Shown in pieces: positions 40,725 to 50,000 of a stretch of DNA of 64,000 nt. The notes below the pieces were generated by a model. It was not told the origin of the DNA and ran no database searches. It saw only the letters and a list, made by a program, of their open reading frames with translations. Every line of letters begins with the position of its first letter. Position 1 is the first letter of the stretch. The position numbers and the translations under genes are program-made. Source of the stretch: Prorocentrum cordatum. Lineage: Eukaryota > Sar > Dinophyceae > Prorocentrales > Prorocentraceae. Location of the stretch: NCBI GenBank assembly GCA_963575745.1, contig CAUYUJ010012091.1, positions 124,001 through 188,000 on the forward strand. The letters are read 5' to 3'.

Positions 40725-41211
40725 CCTCGTGAACGAGCTCGCGGGGTCCGCGAGCGCTGCGCAGGCTGAGCAGCGCGAGGCCTACGCGCGAAGCGGCATC
40801 AGCGTCGCCCAGGGCACGGCGAAGCACCTGGAGCTGATCCTCGAGCGGATGGGCGCCGGCGTCGACGGCGTCACGGGCCGCGTGGGGGTCACGACCGAGA
40901 AGCTGCACCTCCTGCTCGCGTTCGCCATGTGGGCCATGGGCCAGCCGGAGGTCACTGTCAAGGCCATGCTCGTGGTCTGGGCAGGTGCGCGCGCGGTCCC
41001 GACGCGCGTGCGTGCCGAGCTGCTGCTGTTCTGCTTGGCCCCCCTCCCGGCGTGCACCGACCTGCGGGCCAAGATCGACGCGCGCGTGATCGCCGCCGAC
41101 TCGAGCGAGCAGGCCGGGGGGATCTGCTACTCCGTTGGCATCGCCGAGCGCGGCTTGATGGCAGCGCACGGCGAAGGCGGGCTGTGCGAGGAGGAGGGCC
41201 AGCGGCCTGAC
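40690..41211 (+). pseudogene. RNase H region, first block
   Basis: Clean frame from about 40695 to the TGA at 41212-41214. It starts in another frame from the YIDD box (a frame change at about 40720). AKHLELILERMGAGVDG and VTTEKLHLLLAFAMWAMG form the RT connection region. ARVIAADSSEQAGGICYSVG is the D-(A/S)-S-E-x-G-G-G-like block that carries the first catalytic Asp of the RNase H in this family. The remaining acidic blocks are not here but at 42119-42545, after the methyltransferase. Confidence 0.6.
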
Positions 41212-41214
41212 TGA

Positions 41215-42060
41215 GGCCTCTGGCCGGGCGCGATCGAGCTCGGCAACGTCGAGGCCATTGACTGCGAGCGCTTCGGCCGGATTCTCGAGGGGTTCCGGCG
41301 CGACGCCGACTGGGTCGTCATCGCGGCGGGCAGCCCGTGCCAGGACCTGTCTTCACTGAACGTTGTCGGCAGGGCCTCGAGGGCGGAAGGCCGAAGCTGT
41401 TCAGGAAGATTCCCGAGTTCATCGGGACCGCCGAGCGGGCGTTCGTCAGGTGCGTGGGCTGGTTCGTCGAGAACGTCTTCAGCGTGGGCGTGGAGGCGAG
41501 GGGCCAGATCGCGAAGGCGCCGGGGGTCGCCCCGCTGCAGCGGGGCGACCCCCGGCGCCTTCGCAGCAGCATGCTGCTGGGCGTGATGCAGCGCGCGCCC
41601 GCGGAGCATTGGCTGCTAGCGGGCTGGCAGATGCCGGGCCCGGAGGTGGACTTGCCCTGCTTCGCCGGGCCTAATGCTGCGGCGCCATCCGCCGCTGCGC
41701 CAGGCGGGGCAGGAGCGGGCAACAGCTGCTGCGCAGGAGCGCTGGGTCAAGGATGGCCACCGCTACCAGGTGCGCAACTACGAGAACAAGGCCCTGCTGT
41801 GGGACCGAGCCCGGGCGCAGGGTGGGCTGCCTTTTGCCGAGGAGCGCGGCGTTCCCATGGGGTCCGACCGCCGCTGCGCCGAGGCCGCGGTCAAGGACAG
41901 CGTTGCGCCTGAAGAAAGGGCATTCGTTATGGAGGTCTCATCGGCAATGCTTGTTGCGCCCAGTGCACTGCGTTCCTTCTTGGCTCTTGGCTGGCCCAAG
42001 TCGGGGCCCTTGCCGCGGCGCCGCCGGGAGAGCTATGCTTGCGCGTCGGTGAGCGAGAGG
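41215..42060 (+). pseudogene. cytosine-C5 DNA methyltransferase (retrotransposon-borne), degenerate
   Basis: Follows the RNase H frame directly after its TGA, in the same frame. GAIELGNVEAIDCERFG is followed by DADWVVIAAGSPCQDLSSLN: motif IV with the catalytic Pro-Cys-Gln at 41335-41343. A frame change near 41360 leads to GGRPKLFRKIPEFIG and WFVENVFS: motif VI, ENV, at 41469-41477. After a 54-bp palindrome and another frame change, QERWVKDGHRYQVRNYENKA, LPFAEERGVPMGSDRRCAEA and a C-terminal block resemble motifs IX-X. Motif I (F-x-G-x-G, AdoMet binding) is absent in all three frames between the RNase H block and GAIELGN, so the copy cannot be active even without the frameshifts. A live version would methylate cytosine in DNA, probably CG. 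Confidence 0.7.
41511..41564. repeat. 54-bp perfect palindrome
   Basis: gcgaaggcgccgggggtcgc... reads identically on both strands over all 54 bases, centred on ctgcag. A second perfect palindrome (agcagcatgctgct, 41565-41578) abuts it. It lies within the methyltransferase remnant. Confidence 0.95.
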
Positions 42061-42118
42061 CCAACTGGGACATCGGCGCGGACTTCAAACGGCCGGGCCT
42101 CTGGCATTCCACGGCGGA

Positions 42119-42545
42119 GTGGAGCCTCATCGCGAGTTCTTGCGCATCGCCGACCGCGGGGGCACGAGCGTCAGTCTGGACTGCAACGCCCCGTGCCGGG
42201 GGCGCGCCTGGCCAAGGTCGGCGCTGCGAACTTCGCCGCGGGCCTGGCGGATCGCCAAAAGCTTCCACTGGCGGCGGCCGGCCCACATCTCCGAGCTAGA
42301 GATGGAGTCCGCCGTGGCAGGAGCGAGGTGGAGGTGCCGCGACGTCGCCGAGCACCGCTGCCGCTACCCGCGCCTGCTGGATGCCCCAGCGGTCGCAGCC
42401 GTCTGCGCCAAGTGCAGGTCGAGCGCGCGACGGCCCCAGCCGGGGATCCGGCGCCTCAGCGCGCTCGCGCTTGCGACTGGCTGCCACCCGCTGTACGGCT
42501 ACTGCGACACCGACGACATGCCCGCCCATGTGCCGTCGCGCTGCG
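42119..42545 (+). pseudogene. RNase H region, second block
   Basis: REFLRIADRGGTSVSLDCNA is followed by FHWRRPAHISELEMESAVAG (catalytic Glu block, in the pattern H-I-x-x-L-E) and GCHPLYGYCDTDDMPAHVPS (the D-N-P-A-D-x-P-S-R-like end block). The middle block that normally reads D-S-x-x-V is degenerate (LLDAPAVAAVC). Same strand and order as the parts before it, but a different frame from the methyltransferase. Together with 41090-41150 it forms the family's RNase H. Confidence 0.55.
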
Positions 42546-42599
42546 CTGGGCAGGCGCACGCGGCAGCCAAGGCGAGGGAGGTGGCAGCAGAGGCGCTGG

Positions 42600-43449
42600 C
42601 GCGGAGGACTGCGGCCCGGAGCCGACCCCTCCGCGAGGCGATGGCGATGCCGCCCACGCGCCAACGGTACCAGCAGGCAGTCAACAGCGTCCTCGACTGG
42701 TGTCTGGAGCAGCAGCGGGAGGCCGCGACGCCCGGCCAGGCGGACGCGGGCCTCGCGGGCTACATTGAAGGCCGCCGGGCAGCAGGGGGATCGGTGTTTG
42801 AGGTGGACACCGCGATCGCTGGGATGTGCTACCACTTCCCCTCGCTGCGAGGCCACCTGCGGGAGAGCTGGCGCGTAGCTCGAATGTGGCAGCGTCAGGA
42901 GCCAGCCGGGCGTGCGCTGCCCAGTGGCCCGCTCGTCGCGCTGGCGTTATCTGGCGGTTTCGTCGTCGCGGGCCTCCCTTCGGCCGCGGCTTCGCTGCTT
43001 GCCGCGTGCGACGCCTACCTCCGGACGGGGGAGCGGCACTTCAGCGGGCAGACATCGCGCTGCATGAGAGCAGCGGCGCGGCCATGATTAGGCTGCGCGA
43101 CACCAAGAGCCAGCGCCAGACAGGAGCTCGTGAGTTCGCGATGGTGCGCTCCCGGGTGGCGGCGCAGCTGCTGGCGACGGCGCGCGGGCAGCGCCGCGGC
43201 TCCTCGCAGGGGCGCGAGCAGCGCGAGGAGCGAGCGTTGGGCATGTCGCCGGCAGCGTTCCACCGCGTCTTCGCGGTGGTCAGGGCCCTTCTGGAGCTCG
43301 ACGGCCAGAAGCTGACGCTGTGCAGCTGGAGGCGCGGCGGCGCGTCAGCCGACTTCCGCGCCCGCGGCTCGATGGAGACGACGCTCCTCCGGGGGCGTTG
43401 GGCGTGCGTCCGCGCGGCGAGGCTGTGCGCGCAGGGCGCCGTGGCATAG
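42600..43449 (+). pseudogene. tyrosine recombinase of the element
   Basis: A SAM-like N-terminal part (QRYQQAVNSVLDWCLEQQRE, YIEGRRAAGGSVFEVDTAIA, ASLLAACDAYLRTGE) lies in the frame of the RNase H block to about 43087. The catalytic part is in another frame (to TAG 43447-43449): ADIALHESSGAAMIRLRDTK, MVRSRVAAQLLA, LCSWRRGGASADFRARGSME, TTLLRGRWACVRAARLCAQG. The block S-x-R-R-G-G-A ... LRGRW ... AR-x is the box II region of the DIRS-type recombinases I recall, where the Tyr follows AR-I; here the Tyr position reads Cys (RLC). In a live element it would integrate the circular DNA product. Frame change and likely loss of the Tyr nucleophile point to inactivation. Confidence 0.65.
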
Positions 43450-43648
43450 GCGACGACGCTCGACCTCTCGCCCGCCCAGCACACCCGCTGCCTGCAGCTG
43501 GCACAGCGAGTGCAAAATCGCTCGTTGTCTGCCCGCCCTTGTTTTCCTTCCCCTATCCGAACCTTCAAGAAGGATGAGGAACGATGAGGAAGAAGATGCT
43601 CTCAGGAATTTTCGTGGGATGGAAGTTGCTGTCGGGGTTCCCAGTTAA

Positions 43649-43886
43649 GGGTCCGTGGAGAGTAGTGCCAGACCCTCGCCATCGACAGGTCTTCCCAGGC
43701 GCGGAGTGTCTTTGCGGCCTCCGGGGGGGCCCCGGCGTGCCTTTCCCGGCCGGCTCTTCGCCTTGCGCAAGGGAGGGACACGCCTGGCCCTCCGCCTGTG
43801 GGGGTGGGCCTGTCGGGGGTGGACTCGGGCCCCTGGCAAAGCGACTCCTGGCGGAGCGTTCAAAACAGGGGAGGGGATAGAGCATA
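43649..43886 (+). repeat. split direct repeat B1
   Basis: Begins ggtccgtgg. Contains ttcccaggcgcgga, tttcccggccggc, gcgcaagggagggaca and agcgactcctggcgg. Aligns with B2 at 44029-44238. Confidence 0.85.
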
Positions 43887-43975
43887 TGGTAACCTTACAA
43901 AAGGGGCCTATGCGGCCCCCCTTTTCCGAAACGAACCCGCCGTGTAAACCACGCTTAAACCCTGCAGTCACTTCG
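43887..43975 (+). repeat. split direct repeat A2
   Basis: Begins tggtaaccttac and ends aaaccctgcagtcacttcg. Aligns with A1 at 36328-36415. Confidence 0.8.
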
Positions 43976-44028
43976 GCCCTCCCGACGGGGATCGAGGAGG
44001 CCTCTGTGAGAGGCTGGCGAGTAGAGGC

Positions 44029-44238
44029 GGTCCGTGGCGCCTGCAGGCGCCTCGGGATCCGCGTGTTCCCAGGCGCGGACTATCCTTGCGGCCCCCGGGG
44101 GTGCCAAGGCGTGTCTTTCCCGGCCGGCGCCTTCGCCGTGCGCAAGGGAGGGACATGCCTGGCCTTCCGCCAGAGGGGCTCGGGCCACTGGCAGAGCGAT
44201 TCCTGGCGGGGCGCTCAAGACAGGGGGGTGGATCGAGG
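44029..44238 (+). repeat. split direct repeat B2 (right end of the element)
   Basis: ggtccgtgg, then ttcccaggcgcgga, tttcccggccggc, gcgcaagggagggaca and agcgattcctggcgg, in the same order as B1. Followed at once by (CA)n(TA)n. Confidence 0.85.
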
Positions 44239-44272
<34 letters not shown>

Positions 44273-44325
44273 GTATTTATATATATATATATATATATAT
44301 ACATTGGTATTTTTATGTATCGCGT
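44239..44325. repeat. (CA)n/(TA)n right flank of the insertion
   Basis: Nearly pure TA, 44250-44310. It mirrors the AT-rich sequence left of A1. Confidence 0.9.
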
Positions 44326-44329
44326 TTTT

Positions 44330-44465
44330 CGATGTGACAGTTGTCGTCCTTAGGTGACTTCACACTGTATGGTCCCATGCCGGCGCCCAGCATACGAGTG
44401 AATCAGTTGGTGTTTCTCACACGGTGTTCGGGGTGACACGTCTCACCTTTGCGTGGATTCACAAA
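44330..44465 (+). repeat. ~100-bp satellite, right block
   Basis: One full and one partial unit (tgacttcacactgtatggtc, ggcgcccagcatacgagtga, then ggggtgacacgtctcacctt). It continues the array interrupted by the retrotransposon. Confidence 0.8.
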
Positions 44466-45951
44466 CAAGTTGATTGAGACAAGTCAGCCGTATCACTTGC
44501 ATTCTGGGCCTCAACACGAGGTGCTGCAGTCCCACCCAATACGTATTCAATTTGGCGATTGCCGACGACTATGACGGCGACTGGTCGTCATCGTCGTCGG
44601 TAGTCATCGTCAGTTGTGTTTTGATTTCGAAATACAGGTGCAACCCTTCGTTTTGCTCGGACGGTGTTCGGCTATTGGCCCTTGGGCACGCCCCACGGTT
44701 GTTCCAACGTGCTTGTTTAAGCTGCGACGGGCCAGCTCCATATGTTTTTTGTTTAAATGTTTTTGCTCGGGCGGGGCGCTCTCGACGCCACGCCAGGTTT
44801 TCGTTCTGGTTTCGGGCGGTGCCTTTGTCTTTCCAATTTCGGCCTGGGCCTGCCGCTTCTGGAGCCTCCATGAGAAAGTTGTTTTCTTTGTTTGCGCGCC
44901 AGCCTATTATGTTGGCGAGAGCCGCCCCTTGTTGGCCATGCCGACGCTCGCGTTTTGTTTGCCGTCAGGCAGCCCGTTGTGTTTCGCTCATCGGCGCGAG
45001 CGAAGCCCCCCACTGATGGATTGACGCAGATGTTTGTTCATGTGCTTGGCCAGCCCCTCCGCCGTCGTTGCGATTCGCCTCTCCCTTCGCGGAGTCTTCC
45101 GTCGGGCAGATTTGGGGCTCCCTTTGGGGCTACCATGAGATCTTGTTTTTTTTGTGTGGTCGGGACACGGGCTCCCTTTTGTCTTTTATCTGCGAGGGCC
45201 CGCGCGAGCGCGAGTTTCCCTACTCGAACCACTCTGTCCGCAGTGCTTCCAGCCCTTGGTGTTTCCAGCCTCCCCATACTTGCACCGGTTCTCACTGATC
45301 GGCTCCTCACACGAGTCCACGCCACATAACATTTTGGAACAACATTTCAGCGTGCGAGCAGTCTTGGGGTATAAGTTGCAGTTCGTTCATCCGCCTAGTC
45401 TGCATGTCAACCGCCAGGTTGCGACCATCGCCAAGATTTCTCGATTCCCTCGTGGAGCTGTTGCTGCTCGGGGCGGCTTCCACACTGGTCGAATGGGTTT
45501 TCCGAGGTACACCCGTACCGAGTGCTACGGCCTGTCTATCATGGCGCGCTTCACCCTGACCACCTGCTCCTCACGGCGGGATGCCCTTGCCGCCACAAAG
45601 GGCCTGGCTGCGGACCGTTTGGGCATCGCCCGTGCCGTCGGCTCCCTCGCGCAAGATTGGTGGAATGCCCTACTCTTTAGCCTTAATTTTAGGCGCGCTG
45701 CTGGTTTTCATTCTTCGTGGCAGCACCAGGGTGCTGATCACCTGGCAGCTGTTTGCCGTGATCGGCAGTCTGAGAGGTTACCGCGCCCCGTCTCCAGCGG
45801 TCGATCCAAGCCGCTGCATTGCAAGAGTGGTGGGTATCTGATTTGCCGAGTCTTCCTGCTGCAGTGATGGCATGACGCGCTGGCGATTGCCGATGCTTCT
45901 GCTGGTATCATGATCCTCCCGTCTACGCTGATCCTGAGGATGTCGTCCATT
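44466..45951. other. no supported gene
   Basis: Frames 44474-45016 and 45154-45867 (plus) are open but without recognisable domains. The part 45380-45700 (KLQFVHPPSLHVNRQVATIA ... LTTCSSRRDALAATKG) has a more protein-like mixture and could be a decayed coding remnant. I cannot name it. Confidence 0.35.
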
Positions 45952-46157
45952 GTCGGGTATAGCCAGGACCCCAGGTAAGGAGACCCTGTTAGTAGTAGGG
46001 CCTTGGAGCGCCTAAATTGGCGAGAATCACTAAAGCAGGTCTGCCGTAGCTGGTGTTTTTTTGCGGGTGACGGCAGTTCGGGTTAGTGGAACGGGGCGGG
46101 GGGGGCGTCCCCCAGTACACATCACTAAACCAGGTCCCATTAAACCCAGTCTTGCCA
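45952..46157 (+). repeat. dispersed repeat family R4, copy 1
   Basis: Starts gtcgggtatagccaggaccc. Contains gcgggtgacggcagttc and ends with an accaggtcccattaaaccc block. Aligns along its whole length with 55368-55568 in the same orientation, with many substitutions. Confidence 0.85.
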
Positions 46158-47032
46158 AGCCCGACCATGCATGGTTTATCACTAGTTATCTGCATGAGCC
46201 TGTACTTCACTCCTGCTTTCTGTGCGGGTCCCCGGACGCGGATCAGCAGCACTACTTCGGGTATGAACGAAAATTGTTCGAACGTTTGCCTGGTTCGTCT
46301 CCCGTCATCGGTCCATGAGCGGTTCGGTTTGATTTCGCGGTATGGGCTTCTGCGCTTTGCCACGGCCCACACGCTGTTCCACAAGGTGAAGGACTGCTTC
46401 AGTAGGAGCGGGCGGCCAGCAGCCGTGCGCCACAGTGTTTTTTGAATTAATCGCGCCCCGCCCTGAGGTTCTCCTTTGATTGATTTCTTCATCCGCCGAT
46501 CCGTGATCTTCCCCCCATGTGCCGCAGTAAGCACCGCTGCCACGGCAGCGGGCTCCTCCGTGCCCCTTCCGTCCTCGGGTTCTTCCCCCTATTCCTCCTG
46601 CTCGTCCTCCTGGTCCTCTCTTTCCTGCTCCTCGTGCTCCTCCTCCCTCTCCTCCCTCGCCTCCCTCTCCTCCCCCCTCTTCGACGTCGACGTCATCCGT
46701 CCTCGTCTTCGTATGTTTCCCTCACCCTCTTTCCGCCCTCCCTTCCTCCCCTCTCCTCTCCTCTCCCGAGTTTCCTTCCCATCGCCCGTCTCGTCCGTTC
46801 CGGTCCCGCGCATCTCATCCCGCTCATCAGGAGGGGCTGATGGGGCGGGGCTGGAGGAGGGCAGGGAGGACGCCTTCCCAGGAAAATCAGGAAGAACGCG
46901 AGGAGGAGGGGGTCGACGAGGAGCAGGGAGTGACAGGGAGGAGGAGAGACGAGGAGAAACGGGTAGGAACAGGAGGAGGAGGAGGAGAAGGAGGACGAGG
47001 ATGAGGATGGCGAGGACGAGGGGGAAGACCAG
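46158..47032. other. no supported gene; TCC and GGA tracts
   Basis: 46580-46690 is tcctcctcg-rich and 46900-47030 is gaggagga-rich, so frames on both strands are low-complexity. 46170-46450 is of ordinary composition but shows no domain. Confidence 0.4.
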
Positions 47033-47300
47033 TGTAAACCCAAGGCTCATCAGCGATGCTGGGATACACCCTCGTTCCAAGCTCTCTTTTTCATAGGCCC
47101 CATACTGGGATTTTCTTTAAATGATGGGCAAGCCCCGTTGGGAGAACCGTCTGAAAACCCTGAAGCATGCCAGAACACCATTCTTCGGACTTTGACGCCA
47201 CGAGTCAACCTGACTGTTGCGTCTTGACGAGCCAGAATCGTACCAGAACGCCATTCCTGGGACTTCAACTCCGCGAATCAACTTATCTGTTGCGCCCTGA
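47033..47300 (+). repeat. dispersed repeat family R12, copy 1, plus two ~85-bp units
   Basis: gtaaacccaaggctcatcag, ccaagctctctttttcata and gaaaaccctgaagcatg match 54298-54445. Both copies directly follow a GGA tract. Two tandem units with ccagaac(a/g)ccattc follow at 47168 and 47242. Confidence 0.7.
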
Positions 47301-47359
47301 CCATCCTGAACCGTTCGGAAAGATTGTTTCTGGAAGGTCAACCATGAATTGATTAGAAC

Positions 47360-47735
47360 AACTGTTCGCGGTTGTAAGGCGAGAGCCACATTCTGAAAAC
47401 GCTTTGCCTTCAATATTGCAAGTTCTTGCAGTTCTTTGAAACCACAACGCGCGGCGCCAAGAAGAGAGCCACATTTTGAAAACCACCCGCCCTCAATCTG
47501 TGAACCTAGTGCAAATATTTAGAAAGAATTTGCGCGGCGCTAAGGCGACTGCCGCATTCTGAAAACGTCCTGCCTTCAATAGTTGAAGCGAAAGTGCGCG
47601 GCGCCAAGAGGAGAGACACATGTTCGAAAGCAACCAGCCCTCAATCGTGAAGTTCTTGCAACTGTTAAACGAATGTGCGTGGCGCTAAGGCTAGAGCCCC
47701 ACTCTGAAAACCACACGTCCTCCATGCGCGACTGG
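47360..47735 (+). repeat. tandem ~65-85-bp repeat, five units
   Basis: Each unit has gcgcggcgc(c/t)aag, gagagccacattctgaaaac and a ctcaat..tgaa block. Units start near 47365, 47450, 47532, 47597 and 47672. Non-coding. Confidence 0.8.
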
Positions 47736-48479
47736 TGCCAGCTTATAAGCTTCCGGCTCACACGTGGTAAGGACGTCTCAGGCGAAACGCTCGGCCCGCC
47801 CTTCCGACCGGCCTCGGGGTACGACAAGGAGGAGATATTCATAAGGGTACGGAATGGAGGAGGAGGAGGAGGACGAGGACGAGGAGAAGATAAGATAAGA
47901 CACACTTGCGATCCACTGTCTGACTGCTCTGCAGCCATGGCAATGCTGCAAAGAGAAAGGGGTTCCTGGAACTCGCCGCCGTGCCTGGATCTGTGCTCGC
48001 TTCGGATGAGCGACTGTCCAGATCGATCTGCAGGGGGATGCCTCCGGTCCAATCCGAGAGCCTCCGAAAAGGGGGAAACCTGACGGCCTCGGCTAGGCAC
48101 CGCTCCGCAGCTGAGCGTACAAGTGACGTCGAAAACGCCACTTGCATGTGTCATGAAATATTCATCTGATGTGAGCGCACGTGTACACATGCAGATCGAA
48201 TCACCTGAACGAACAAGCTGCTGCTCTTGTTCACCCCTATGGGCTCCGAGAGAGCGCCCGGCGAACAACCGACTGGGAATATACGGAAGTAGCACATTTG
48301 TCACCTGACAAGCAGAACACGGGCTCAGAGAAGAACCATATCCCCTTGCGCTCAGAGCGCCCCTGCAGTCCCACCTTATGGCTGGGGATTGGGAATCTCC
48401 TGATCATTGCCCAATGCTTGCGACGGCAACTGATATAGCTCTGGATTCACACGAAGGCTCACCAATCGATGATGAGCTC
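47736..48479. other. no supported gene
   Basis: Ordinary-composition sequence with a short gaggagga run at 47850-47890. Open frames are under 170 codons and show no domain. Confidence 0.4.
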
Positions 48480-48912
48480 GAAGGAGGATGAGGAGGAGAA
48501 GGAGGTTGAGGAGGAATAAGAGGAGGAGGTGGAGGAGGAGGAGGGAGGAGGAGGAGGAGGAAGAGGATGAGGAGGGGGAGAGGAGGAGGAAGAGGAGGGG
48601 AGGAGGAGGAGGAGGAGGAGAAGGAGGAGGAGGATGAGGAGGAGGAGGAGCAGCAGGCGGAGGCGGAGGCGGAGGCGGAGGCGGAGGCGGAGGCGGAGGC
48701 GGAGGTGAAGGCGGAGGCGGAAGAGGAGGCGGATGAGGAGGAGGATGAAGAGGAGGAGGAGGCGGATGAGGAGGAGGCGGAGGCGGAGGCGGAGGAGGAG
48801 GCGGAGGAGGAGGAGGAGGAAGAGGGGAAAGAGCATGAGGAGGAGGAGGAGGAGTAGGAGGAGGAGTAGGAGGAGGGAGGAGGAGGAGGAGGAGGAGGAG
48901 GAGGAGTGGGAC
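48480..48912 (+). repeat. GGA/GGC compound microsatellite
   Basis: GGA-rich with a (GGCGGA)n block at 48656-48720. All frames across it are artefacts. Confidence 0.95.
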
Positions 48913-49305
48913 GAGGGACGACGAGAGGGTCGAGCAGGAGAGGGGATGGGGTGGCCAGTGACACGACGCGCAGGCGGTTGACGTCGTGCTCGACGCGCGC
49001 GAGGCCGCGTCCGCCGTCGCCGGGATCCAGCAGGCAGCCCCCCCCCCCCGCGAACGGGTCCCTTCACAACCAGAGGAGCGCTTTGCAGTGAGGGAACCTT
49101 GGGAGGCACGTTGGGGGAAGGTGGAGATTCGCAGTTCCAGGTGTTCGGGCATTTTTGTATTTTCTTGGTGGTTTTCTGGCCTCGAGATGCGTTCCAGCGG
49201 CTGCGCCACGCCGAGAGCGTTTCGGGGATGCCCGGATCGTCCCGAACGACCGCCAGATACCCGAGGTATGACCCGAAAATAGAGCTTGGCGGCGCGCCCA
49301 GACAG
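48913..49305. other. no supported gene
   Basis: GC-rich then mixed sequence. Nothing recognised. Confidence 0.4.
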
Positions 49306-49447
49306 GAAGTGAGAAGGAGAAGGCCTTCTCAAAAAGCGGCAGGACTTTTCAGAAGCCATCGCGTCTTCTGAGAGGTCATCTCTGCGCCTTCGGGGAAGGC
49401 TTAGAAGACCTTGCAGAAGGCCAGGGGACCTCCGAGCCTTCTGAGAA
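49306..49447 (+). repeat. dispersed repeat family R8, plus-oriented copy
   Basis: gagaaggagaaggccttctc, aagcggcaggact and gaccttgcagaaggcc align with the reverse complement of 3318-3456. The ends (gagaaggcc/ggccttctc) are self-complementary. Confidence 0.7.
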
Positions 49448-49666
49448 GGCCTTTTCCTTCCCACTTCCCCCCAGGCTCGCCGCCGAGGAAGAGCGCTTTG
49501 CAACGAGAAGGCTTCTTGATAACCAGCAGATGATCTCCCGGATAAGCATCCTCCAACCAGGAAGGGCGCCTCCCCACCACGCGAACGAGATCGAGCTGAA
49601 CGCTTGCCTCCTGCCACTCCGAATATCCGTGGTCCCACATGGGGAGCACGCCTCACTGCCTGAAGC
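49448..49666. other. no supported gene
   Basis: Mixed-composition spacer between the R8 copy and the Ala-rich frame. Nothing recognised. Confidence 0.35.
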
Positions 49667-49936
49667 GTGTTGGCCGTGAATCACCTCGCAGTCGCCGTCG
49701 CCGCCCTCGCCCTCGCCACGGCACGTCAGGCGGCGGCCAGCGGCGAAGCCCTCGCGGCGGCCTCCGCCGCGGCCGCCGCCCTCGGCGGCCAGGAGGCGCG
49801 CGCGCCTGCGCCGCCGCCGCCCTCGGGCGCGGCCGCGGCAGTCGCGGCAGTCGGTGTGCCGCGGCGGTCGCTGCGCCGTGTCGGTCGCTCGGCGCCGCGT
49901 CGGTCGTCGCGCACTCGGCGCCGCCGCCGCCCGTAG
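49667..49936 (+). CDS. possible exon, alanine-rich, signal-peptide-like
   Basis: The plus frame from about 49673 reads AVNHLAVAVAALALATARQA, then AASGEALAAASAAAAALGGQ, then Arg/Pro-rich sequence. The first 20 residues are hydrophobic like a signal or transit peptide, with G/C-ending codons as expected in a GC-rich dinoflagellate gene. No ATG in this frame fits (the frame opens with GTG), and there is no downstream domain. It may be an isolated exon or GC-rich chance. Unknown. Confidence 0.2.
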   Translation: MLAVNHLAVAVAALALATARQAAASGEALAAASAAAAALGGQEARAPAPPPPSGAAAAVAAVGVPRRSLRRVGRSAPRRSSRTRRRRRP

Positions 49937-49966
49937 CGTGGCCCGACGCCGCCTTCGACGTCGACA

Positions 49967-50000
49967 ATTGGGTCGCCCCGAGGGGCGCGAGAATAATCGC
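49967..50000 (-). repeat. isolated reversed copy of R9 core
   Basis: Reads gtcgccccgaggggcgcgag-aataatcgcgc. The reverse complement matches gcgcgattat/catcttcgcgcccctgggg of the array at 27155-27465. Confidence 0.6.

Larger units (their letters stand above)
36328..44238 (+). mobile_element. tyrosine-recombinase retrotransposon (DIRS/Ngaro-like) carrying a C5-DNA methyltransferase
   Basis: About 7.9 kb, plus strand. Order: A1 repeat, gag-like, reverse transcriptase, RNase H first block, cytosine-C5 methyltransferase, RNase H second block, tyrosine recombinase, B1, A2, B2. The split direct repeats A1...B1-A2-B2 are the terminal structure of Ngaro-type elements and match the recombinase gene, since such elements integrate with a tyrosine recombinase instead of a DDE integrase and normally leave no target duplication. 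None is seen here. The element lies inside an AT-rich stretch within the ~100-bp satellite. Every coding part is frameshifted or stopped, and two MITE-like elements interrupt it, so this copy is inactive. DNA methyltransferases inside dinoflagellate retrotransposons have been reported; whether this lineage is the same needs a search. Confidence 0.75.

Noticed and set aside
44474-45867. Two plus-strand frames as genes
   Set aside because: No recognisable domain and no stop-free advantage over other frames; noted only as possible remnant.
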